This document shows, one piece after another, positions 7,241 to 12,983 of a stretch of 12,983 nucleotides of DNA. This stretch comes from Promethearchaeota archaeon (lineage in GTDB: Archaea > Asgardarchaeota > Lokiarchaeia > Sigynarchaeales > SOKP01). Below the pieces are notes generated by a model. The model saw nothing but the letters and a program-made list of their open reading frames with translations. It ran no database searches and was not told where the DNA came from. The stretch spans positions 1 to 12,983 of the forward strand of contig JAEOUI010000246.1 of NCBI GenBank assembly GCA_016839425.1, in the 5' to 3' direction. The position numbers and the translations under genes were made by a program. Position 1 is the first letter of the stretch; every line of letters begins with the position of its first letter.

Positions 7241-7557
7241 AATAGATCACAATATGATTTTAATAATTACATATATTTGATGTTTAATTTAAATTAATCT
7301 ATTGATTAATAATTTCAAGCAGGAGGGTTGATACAATAATATCTTATATCGAATCTTTTACGCTAAAAGTTAATTTTAAATTTTCCGCCAATATTTCCAA
7401 ACACCAGGCAGTATTTAGGATTTCTTCTAACGAAAGTCAGATATGATCCCCACATTCTTTTCAATTAATTATTGAGCATTATCCCTTTCCAATATTTATT
7501 ATCAAAATCTCTTAATTTAAATATTCATATTTTTGATTTTTTGATATTGAATTGTAA
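7241..7557. other. AT-rich intergenic region between two minus-strand genes
   Basis: 317 bp with no long ORF. It contains the presumed promoter of the DUF4253-like gene (AATTTAAATTAA at about 7285-7296; AAATATAT nearer the start) and a 30-codon minus-strand ORF at 7363-7455, listed separately. A plus-strand AGGAGGG (7321-7327) resembles a Shine-Dalgarno site but leads only to a TTG-ATA-CAA-TAA mini-frame. No RNA gene or repeat array was recognised. Confidence 0.5.
7363..7455 (-). CDS. Possible 30-residue small ORF
   Basis: A minus-strand frame runs from ATG (7453-7455) to TAG (7363-7365), giving MWGSYLTFVRRNPKYCLVFG and ten more residues (NIGGKFKINF). Its composition (balanced, Cys/Gly/Arg-containing) is less AT-driven than the flanking DNA, and a purine-rich GAAAAG precedes the ATG. 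After the stop the same frame stays open for 14 more codons (RKRFDIRYYCINPPA-like), so it could be the remnant of a longer gene. I do not recognise it. It is short enough to be chance. Confidence 0.2.
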   Translation of the reverse strand: MWGSYLTFVRRNPKYCLVFGNIGGKFKINF

Positions 7558-9084
7558 CTAAAGTGTCAATGATTTTCCCTTTTCACACGGAGCAACACAA
7601 TCGAAAGAATTTTCAAACCACGAGCGATTTTCCGTGTGAACTGGAATTAATACATCAGGATCTACGGTTTCTATTGCTTTTACAAGGTCGTCAGATCCTG
7701 CGTGCCCTGAAGCGTGATATCCTTTCGAAAAACGAGGAATATTCTTACCTTGATGCTTGACCACATCAAATCCCACGATTTCGAAACCAAATACACCTCT
7801 CATCCATTTATACAAGCGTAAGAAGTCATATTCTGATTCTTCTTCATAAGCTCGCACCGAGGAATAAATATATGTCCCGTTGTGCACATTAATATCAAGG
7901 AGGTTATTGAGCGCCCAATAGGAAAAGCAAGCAATATAGGATTCAGGATTGGCGTTGATTTGTTTATTATCAATTTTATCAAGGTCTTCAAGGTAATTAG
8001 CTTCCCAATATGGTATTTTCGCACGTATGGCGTCGTAAATGGCAATCCCCTTAGATCGATCGATGCCATCCGCTTGCTCAAGAGCCTTCAATAAATAAGC
8101 TTCTTTTGGGGTAATTACGAGCTGACGGTTGATGGATTTTGCTATTTCCCGGAAAGATTCTAACCTTTCGAGATTATTCGATGAAAAATTTGCAACTACT
8201 AAACCTTTTGCTTGTTCACTTTTTTCAAGACAGTTTTGAAAGATATCTTCTTCAGTATCAGTGGGTTCCAAGCTATTTGCTCTCGTTCCTTCTATAATAA
8301 GCACGCTCGCGTCTCGAGCCGCAGAGATGAATTGCTCGCTTCTTTTAGCTTGCTTGCCGTGGAGCCTAAAATCACCTGTATAGGCAACGGTAGTATCACC
8401 TTCGAGAATAAAAGCCGTTGCGCCGTAAATGGAGTGATCTACCTCGTAAGGACGCACCATAAAGGGCAATGAAAAAGAATCGAGAGACTCAATTTGCTCC
8501 CCATCTATATCTTTTGAATATTTACTTTTTAATACAAGGAATTTTTCGAGCTGACGGGTTTTTTTGAGACAAACAAGCTTTCTTTGCTTGAAGTTCTTAC
8601 GCACATTTATTAATGGAGCGTTTTGGCCATCAGCACTTCGTTCGGCGTAATATATGATATCAGATCCTAATTGAGGGATTGAAACATCTGAAAGACCCTT
8701 TAAAAGCGCCAACGTCTCTGAGGATCCCACCACTGGAACATTTGCATCTAATATTCCTAGATTTCCATAATGGTCCTTATGTGCATGGGAAAGACACACT
8801 GCTTTCACATTTAATTTTGGATTTAAACTCAGATCAAGATCGGCAGGCGTCAAATCTATCCTATAGTTGTTAATCTTTGGAATGAGATCGAGCATGTAAA
8901 GGTCGTGAACGCCTCTTATCGCTCGTTCACTCAGGAAGTTCTTATAATATTGATTATAGGCCTTGAAATTGAGCCCAAAGTCGAGAAACACACCTTCGCC
9001 CTTCTCTTCCAAATAAATCTTGTTTCCTCCAATGCTATCTAACCCATCGTATACGGTTATTTGAGTCGTCTTTTCCTTCACCAA
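7558..9084 (-). CDS. Beta-CASP metallo-beta-lactamase nuclease, RNase J-like
   Basis: Likely zinc-dependent 5'-3' exo- and/or endoribonuclease acting in RNA processing or decay. The 508 residues show an IGGNKI opening (18-23), the HAHKDH zinc motif (102-105 with LSH at 98-100; His100, His102, Asp104, His105), His217 in EVDHSIYGA, Asp238 in YTGDFRLHGK, a LIIEGTR stretch (262-268), SGHAGSDD (His461) and PVHTEN (His483). These are the ordered metallo-beta-lactamase and beta-CASP motifs. The gap between HxHxDH and His217 is about 110 residues, roughly 50 longer than I recall for bacterial RNase J; the extra part (about 150-205) is Lys/Arg-rich and may be an RNA-contacting insertion. The frame opens with TTG (9084) immediately followed by GTG (9081); either can be the start. 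There is no C-terminal RNase J domain. Confidence 0.88.
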   Translation of the reverse strand: MVKEKTTQITVYDGLDSIGGNKIYLEEKGEGVFLDFGLNFKAYNQYYKNFLSERAIRGVHDLYMLDLIPKINNYRIDLTPADLDLSLNPKLNVKAVCLSHAHKDHYGNLGILDANVPVVGSSETLALLKGLSDVSIPQLGSDIIYYAERSADGQNAPLINVRKNFKQRKLVCLKKTRQLEKFLVLKSKYSKDIDGEQIESLDSFSLPFMVRPYEVDHSIYGATAFILEGDTTVAYTGDFRLHGKQAKRSEQFISAARDASVLIIEGTRANSLEPTDTEEDIFQNCLEKSEQAKGLVVANFSSNNLERLESFREIAKSINRQLVITPKEAYLLKALEQADGIDRSKGIAIYDAIRAKIPYWEANYLEDLDKIDNKQINANPESYIACFSYWALNNLLDINVHNGTYIYSSVRAYEEESEYDFLRLYKWMRGVFGFEIVGFDVVKHQGKNIPRFSKGYHASGHAGSDDLVKAIETVDPDVLIPVHTENRSWFENSFDCVAPCEKGKSLTL

Positions 9085-9237
9085 ATCCTAATTAGATGTT
9101 CTTTTAACATGTCCAGTTTACTTTCATAGAATCGCGTGATTATTTAATCTTGTGATTTTGCAAGTATTTTAAATTTTTCAAAAAAATTCTTTTAAATTAT
9201 TACTTTTAAAGGTTCAAAAAGATATTTAAGGAAAAAA
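9085..9237 (-). promoter_or_regulatory. Promoter region of the RNase J-like gene and T-tract terminator of the aldo/keto reductase
   Basis: Read on the minus strand, ATTAAATAAT (about 9139-9148) is a candidate TATA box for the nuclease gene and would give a leader of roughly 35 nt; TTAAAAG (about 9099-9105) is closer but poorly spaced. Nearer the reductase stop, GAATTTTTTTG (about 9180-9190, minus-strand reading) is a T tract suited to terminating the reductase transcript. Confidence 0.35.
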
Positions 9238-10107
9238 TCACGCCCAATTGACTAAATGAGGCATTTCATTTCGAATCTTTTTAAAATTTTTGTAAAGAAA
9301 ATTAACTTCATTGTTAGTAAGCCTTAATTCTGCCGCAGTTGCGTTTGCTTCGACATGCTCCTTTTTAAAAGCTTTAGGAATGGTTATTACATTCTCGTGA
9401 TTTATGAGCCACGCAATTGCTATTTGATGGATTGTTGCATCGTGAGCCATAGCGATTTTTTCCAAATCTCTTTTAATATCGCTGTCTAAATTACTTAATC
9501 CTCTATGAGCAAAAGGACTATATGCCGTCATTATAATATTATGTTTTTGATAATATTCTAAGGAATCAAGAATGTGTTTTTGTTTACCAACATTTGCATT
9601 TAATTGATTGTTAACAAGTTGAGTTGTTTTCAAACATGTTTGTGCCTCTCTAAATTGTTTCACGGAAAAATTACTGACCCCAATATACCTTGTATTTCCT
9701 TGGTTGTATAATTCTTCCAATACATTCATCTGCTTTTTGATAGGAATATAAATACTAGGAAAATGAATTAAAAAGAGATCGAAGTATTTAAGTCCCAGTC
9801 GTTTTAAACTTTTATTTGCAGCTTTCAACATGGCTCGCTTGCTTATATGGACGGGAAAAAGCTTGCTCGTTATGAATAACATGTCTCGAGGATATTCCTT
9901 AACGACTTCTCCAACAATTTTTTCCGATTTTCCCCAACCATAGAATTCTGCTGTATCAATATGAGTCATACCTAGCTCAATACCTCTTCGAAGAGATTCT
10001 TTCCATTGTTCGTAATATTTTTTTGTTCTTACCTTATTAATTCCCCATGTACCTTATCCGAGCACGGGTATTTTTTCCTTGGTATTTCCTAGCTCTATTA
10101 ATCTCAT
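9238..10107 (-). pseudogene. Aldo/keto reductase interrupted by an in-frame TAA at codon 18
   Basis: The family would be an NADPH-dependent reductase with a TIM-barrel fold. Read from ATG (10105-10107) the frame gives MRLIELGNTKEKIPVLG, then TAA (10054-10056), then GTWGINKVRT and a normal reductase to the stop at 9238. Family members read IPVLGLGTWGI here, so a Leu codon TTA has apparently become TAA. Without that change the protein would be 289 residues with the full catalytic set: Asp51 (HIDTA), Tyr56 (FYGWG), Lys82 (ITSK) and His115 (LIHFP), then RYIGVSNF and the AYSPFAHRG region. The longest uninterrupted frame starts at Met47 (9969) and would lack the first barrel strand and part of the cofactor site. 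A TATA element TTTAAA (10131-10136), centred about 26 bp before the ATG at 10107, supports the long form as the original gene. Recent pseudogene or a base error. Confidence 0.85.
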
Positions 10108-10130
10108 GTGGATCGTAGAGTTTGTGAGAA

Positions 10131-10136
10131 TTTAAA
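10131..10136 (-). promoter_or_regulatory. TATA-like box for the aldo/keto reductase
   Basis: TTTAAA is centred about 26 bp upstream of the reductase ATG at 10107. This is the archaeal TATA-to-start spacing expected for a leaderless transcript and confirms that the gene originally began at 10107 rather than at the internal ATG at 9969. Confidence 0.45.
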
Positions 10137-10306
10137 CTTATTAGTTTATAATTCTAGAAAAAATAGGAGAAATTGGTTAATATCTTGTATTATAACCAGT
10201 TCCTTAATTATAATTTTTAGAGGAGTATTTTTAATTATTCGATATCGTTATACTCTTCTGAGAAATATTCAAATATTCCTTTTCCTTTCGTCCTTTAAGG
10301 GGGGAA

Positions 10307-11815
10307 TCATTTCTTATTAAAAACTCTTTTGTAATATTCGGGAAATTTATCCAATTCCTCTCGATCGATTGGGATTCCTGCTAAGTTCTGCGAAAGAATT
10401 TTTTTATATTCAAGATCCATTTTTCTGAAAAGTACAATCCGTTGTGCTTGAGGCGAACCAGCACCATGCATCGATTCAGTAAGGTAGGAAACGGCGTTCC
10501 TTCCAAGCGTCATGTTCTCGATCAATCTCAAGATTCTTGCGCGGTCTTCAACCGGTACTCCTTTCTTACCTTTAAAGAATTTTTGTAATAAAGGCCCAGC
10601 AACTTTGTGTTTAAAATCTTTTTCAGAGGGTAAAGTAACCATAAGCCCTCCTGCAATGTCTTGTGCTAATCTTCCTATTTCGTATGGAAATCTTGTTACA
10701 TGTTGTTTACATACATTCGCCAAAATATCTTCGCACATCCAGGCTCCAGATTTTAAGCAATATGCTTGATTTGAAGAAGAGATTCCTGTAGCGTATATCG
10801 TTTCGTTAAGGAGAGTCATTTCCACGAGTTTATCTCGTATGTGGGAGGCGTTTGGGACGCCGTTATAATCTGCCGCAGTTGCTGCTGCACCGATAAGCAC
10901 GTCTCCTAAGCCGCTCTTGCAAACGTAACTTCTTCTGTGGTAATTCGTAAAACGTTCTACGAGTAAGCCCGCAAACTCAAATTGTCCGTCTAAAAACACG
11001 CGATCGTGAGGTACGAAAACACGATCTAAAATGATTAGGGCTTCTTGACCTGAATAGGAAAAATTACCTGTATCTATCTGAGAGCCATCCAAGTGGCGTA
11101 GGTCGTTCGATTGTCTACCGTAAATGTAGGTGATATTCGGGTCGTCCACGGGAACTGCCCCTGAAAACGCATAATCTTTATCTTTTTCCGTTAAACTACC
11201 ATTGGGCATCACGAGGAGCCAGTGGGCGTTCAGGCAACCAGTTTGATGTGCTTTCGCTCCAGAAATGTATATACCTTTTTCGTTTCTATCTACCACATGA
11301 ATATATAAATCGGGATCTTCTTGTTCAAATGGTTTCTTGCTCCTATCACCCTTGGGATCAGTCATTGCACCCCCAATTACCATATTCAATTCTTGTGCTA
11401 TTCTTAGAAACGAAAGGAAATTTTTATGATAAGATGTTCCGTGTTTTTCGTCAATTTCGTAAGTAATGGAATGAAGGGCGTTAATGGCATCCATGCCAAC
11501 GCATCTCTGGAAGCAAGTACCAGTAAGTTGCCCCAAGCGCCTTTGCATCTTATTTTGAAACGCTAAGTCTTCTGGACTCTCGGCCACATGTAAGAATCTA
11601 TTGATTCGCTTACCTGAAATAGAAGAATATGCAGTAGCAAGTTCCTCGTCTTCGAAGGCCAGCGCGTAAGTCTTTGCAACCGCATTTACTGAAGGTGCGA
11701 TTATGGGGTGATCGACAATATTTTCTACCAATTCTCCGAAAAAATACACTTTAAGCGTTCTGTTCCGCAAGCTTTCCTTGTATTCTTCTACTGAACTTAT
11801 CGGTTTTTCAAGCAT
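10307..11815 (-). CDS. 4-hydroxybutyryl-CoA dehydratase / vinylacetyl-CoA isomerase-like flavoprotein
   Basis: FAD- and [4Fe-4S]-containing acyl-CoA enzyme of the 4-hydroxyphenylacetate 3-hydroxylase superfamily. AbfD dehydrates 4-hydroxybutyryl-CoA to crotonyl-CoA, as in the hydroxybutyrate CO2-fixation cycles and in aminobutyrate fermentation. From ATG 11815 the protein has 502 residues. Cys101 and Cys105 (CFQRC), His293 (YHRRS), Tyr297, Cys299 and Lys300 match, within one or two positions, the cluster ligands and catalytic residues I recall for Clostridium AbfD (Cys99, Cys103, His292, Tyr296, Cys299, Lys300). Thr192 and Glu258 also fit. The Tyr-to-Cys spacing is one residue shorter than in AbfD. 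The frame is open to a TTG at 11842; ATG 11815 is preferred because MLEKPISSVEEYKESLRN aligns with the AbfD N-terminus and a TATA-like ACATAAAA (11861-11868) would place transcription near 11839. The exact reaction is uncertain. Confidence 0.88.
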   Translation of the reverse strand: MLEKPISSVEEYKESLRNRTLKVYFFGELVENIVDHPIIAPSVNAVAKTYALAFEDEELATAYSSISGKRINRFLHVAESPEDLAFQNKMQRRLGQLTGTCFQRCVGMDAINALHSITYEIDEKHGTSYHKNFLSFLRIAQELNMVIGGAMTDPKGDRSKKPFEQEDPDLYIHVVDRNEKGIYISGAKAHQTGCLNAHWLLVMPNGSLTEKDKDYAFSGAVPVDDPNITYIYGRQSNDLRHLDGSQIDTGNFSYSGQEALIILDRVFVPHDRVFLDGQFEFAGLLVERFTNYHRRSYVCKSGLGDVLIGAAATAADYNGVPNASHIRDKLVEMTLLNETIYATGISSSNQAYCLKSGAWMCEDILANVCKQHVTRFPYEIGRLAQDIAGGLMVTLPSEKDFKHKVAGPLLQKFFKGKKGVPVEDRARILRLIENMTLGRNAVSYLTESMHGAGSPQAQRIVLFRKMDLEYKKILSQNLAGIPIDREELDKFPEYYKRVFNKK

Positions 11816-12054
11816 TTTTTTCACATCTGACAATTTTCTCAATTTTTAACAGTTGTTAGATTTTATGTATCTCTTACTTAAGTATTCCACTCTTATAGAT
11901 CTAAAGAGATTCAGATTGAAGTAATCATACATCAAAAATTCCAAACATTATATAATTTATTTTCCTATTTGGCCTAGAGATTTTTACAATTTGTAGGTTT
12001 TAAGGTTTCAAAATATTTGGAGAACTATTAAATAGTCCGTTTGAGTTATATGGG
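11816..12054. promoter_or_regulatory. Divergent promoter region between the AbfD-like gene and the small gene at 12055
   Basis: On the minus strand, ACATAAAA (11861-11868) is a TATA candidate for the AbfD-like gene, and a perfect palindrome TACTTAAGTA (11875-11884) lies just upstream of it. On the plus strand, CTATTAAATAG (12025-12035) is an inverted repeat centred 25 bp before the GTG at 12055 and looks like a TATA box. Nothing else was recognised between these sites. Confidence 0.4.
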
Positions 12055-12250
12055 GTGAAGATCGAGAAGGTGATAAAAAACGAACTCAACTATAATAAGA
12101 ACGCTTCGAAAACATTTAAACGAAATTGATAACGAAAAACTATTATTCAACAAGGGTCGTTATTATTTTCATAATAAACAAGAACTAAAGGAATTTTCGG
12201 ATGTTATTGACGACGAACCAGAAGACATCGACCATAACGAACCAGATTGA
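12055..12250 (+). pseudogene. Short gene apparently broken by a single-base frameshift
   Basis: A GTG at 12055 opens a 24-codon frame (MKIEKVIKNELNYNK then NASKTFKRN and TGA at 12127-12129). The next frame is open from 12077 to TGA 12248-12250 with clearly gene-like composition: TLRKHLNEIDNEKLLFNKGR, then YYFHNKQELKEF and an acidic tail (DDEPEDIDHNEPD), but has no usual start codon. Removing one A near 12098-12101 (AAGAACG) joins them into one protein of about 63 residues, with helix-rich ELNYNKTLRKHLNEI continuing into LLFNKGRYYF. It vaguely suggests a small winged-helix-like protein, but I do not recognise the family. A TATA-like box centred 25 bp before the GTG supports a real gene. It may be a pseudogene, a base error or, less likely, programmed frameshifting. 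Confidence 0.45.
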
Positions 12251-12470
12251 ATAATCTTTATTTTTTTAATTTTAATAATTCAATTAATTTTCTTTTTTTT
12301 GATTAAATTTAAAGCCTTAAGATTTTATAAAATTAAAAAATGTGATTCCACAGAATATTTTATCAAAAATATTAAATATCAAGTTTAAGACTTGAATTAT
12401 ATCCTGTTAAGCATAAATTTTTTGATTGAATTTTATTGAAACCCGTGAACTGCGAAATAATGATGGCAGA
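12251..12470. other. Very AT-rich intergenic region before the DUF2061 gene
   Basis: 220 bp dominated by A and T. A T-rich stretch (about 12259-12300, ending in eight T) could terminate transcription from the small gene. GCATAAATTTT (about 12412-12422) could be a TATA box for the downstream gene, predicting a transcript start near 12440 and therefore favouring the ATG at 12471 over an upstream TTG at 12426. No coding or RNA gene was recognised. Confidence 0.4.
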
Positions 12471-12959
12471 ATGGTACAAAGGAACATAAAAAAACAAGAG
12501 CAACAAATCGAGTGGAAGCAAAGCCTTGTAAAGAGCTTGATCTATAGATCAATTACGATAGGACTTGGAACAATAACCACCTACGCTCTTACGGGAAGCA
12601 TTGCTTTAGCAACGGGTATAGCTTTATTAACAGAACTCGTGCAGAGCGTTAATTACTTCATTTATGAATTAGTCTGGAGTAACCTTTCAAGAAGGAAATT
12701 AGAAAGAAAAATCATCGAAAAAATAAAAATAAAAAAGATTGACCTTAAAATGGACTATTCTTCGGTAAGGGAGCTTGCGTACCAACTTTCCCAAATAGAC
12801 ACTTTCGTACCAAAACTCTACATTACGATAAATAATATTTTTAACAACATGTTACAGAACGAAGATTTGAAAGAAATTCAATCTGAAATAAAAAAGTATA
12901 TGGAGCATTTCAAGTACGCTCATTCTGGAAGGAGAATGTTTTTTAATCCTGAAGAATAA
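12471..12959 (+). CDS. DUF2061-domain small membrane protein
   Basis: 162 residues from ATG 12471. Residues 15-72 match the DUF2061 pattern (KQSLVKSLIYRSITI, then TYALTG, ALLTELVQSVNYFIYE and VW), which forms two short hydrophobic helices (about 27-40 and 42-65) joined by a TG turn; the conserved Tyr-x-x-x-Glu/His-x-x-Trp end is present as YELVW. The function of the family is unknown. Unlike typical short DUF2061 proteins, a charged helical tail of about 90 residues follows (SRRKLERKIIEKIKIKKIDL, later SSVRELAYQLSQIDTF and EIQSEIKKYMEHF), probably cytoplasmic. The frame extends upstream to a TTG at 12426, but the ATG is preferred on start codon and promoter position. The gene stands alone at the window edge. 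Confidence 0.78.
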   Translation: MVQRNIKKQEQQIEWKQSLVKSLIYRSITIGLGTITTYALTGSIALATGIALLTELVQSVNYFIYELVWSNLSRRKLERKIIEKIKIKKIDLKMDYSSVRELAYQLSQIDTFVPKLYITINNIFNNMLQNEDLKEIQSEIKKYMEHFKYAHSGRRMFFNPEE

Positions 12960-12983
12960 CAGTAAACACTTTGAAACATATGA

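Noticed and set aside
7319..7331. Strong Shine-Dalgarno-like AGGAGGG on the plus strand
   Set aside because: It leads only to TTG-ATA-CAA-TAA and no gene follows on this strand; the other genes here show almost no Shine-Dalgarno use.
10248..10306. About 17 gene-like codons on the minus strand after the AbfD-like stop (a KGIFEYFSEEYNDIE-like string)
   Set aside because: No start codon, very short, bounded by stops on both sides; it cannot be told from chance or from a tiny remnant of a longer C-terminus.
10108..10320. A 70-codon plus-strand frame with hydrophobic composition between the reductase and AbfD-like genes
   Set aside because: It overlaps the end of the AbfD-like gene and the reductase promoter on the opposite strand, and its Ile/Phe/Leu-rich content is what AT-rich noncoding DNA gives; no family resemblance was seen.
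1..12983. Search for tRNA or rRNA genes, CRISPR repeats, insertion sequences and defence genes
   Set aside because: No cloverleaf-like GC-rich segment, no regularly spaced repeats, no transposase, integrase or restriction-type protein was recognised on either strand.

Overview
The window looks like chromosomal DNA from an AT-rich archaeon, most likely an Asgard (Lokiarchaeia-type) lineage. An archaeal ABCE1/RLI ribosome-recycling factor with both Fe-S clusters points to Archaea or Eukarya. The compact intronless layout, TATA-like boxes about 25 bp before start codons, nearly absent Shine-Dalgarno sites, frequent TTG/GTG starts, T-tract terminators and a NosD-type surface protein point to an archaeon. 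The Asgard placement is inference from gene content and base composition; no rRNA or tRNA gene is present to test it.

Layout. 1-498 (+): C-terminal end of a membrane-anchored parallel beta-helix (NosD-like) surface protein. 590-2984 (+): ABCE1/RLI, then an HD-domain phosphohydrolase 28 bp downstream. 3182-6627 (+): a three-gene metal-ion ABC importer with substrate-binding protein, ATPase and permease; the permease is fused in frame to a SAM-dependent methyltransferase. 6677-7240 (-): a DUF4253-like protein, convergent with the importer. 7558-9084 (-): a beta-CASP metallo-beta-lactamase nuclease of RNase J type. 9238-10107 (-): an aldo/keto reductase gene interrupted by one in-frame TAA near its start. 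10307-11815 (-): a 4-hydroxybutyryl-CoA dehydratase / vinylacetyl-CoA isomerase-like flavoprotein. 12055-12250 (+): a short, apparently frameshifted gene. 12471-12959 (+): a DUF2061 membrane protein.

How the genes work together. The clearest functional unit is the importer: the binding protein delivers a divalent metal (Zn, Mn or similar), the ATPase powers uptake, and the permease carries a cytosolic methyltransferase on its C-terminus. A perfect 8-bp inverted repeat lies upstream of the first gene and is a candidate operator for a metal-sensing regulator. ABCE1 and the RNase J-like nuclease are RNA/translation housekeeping functions on opposite strands with no evident link.

The points most worth following up are the permease-methyltransferase fusion, the binding protein that lacks two usual metal-ligand carboxylates, the single-codon interruption of the aldo/keto reductase, and the broken small gene at 12055-12250. 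No rRNA, tRNA, CRISPR array, insertion sequence or prophage gene was seen.
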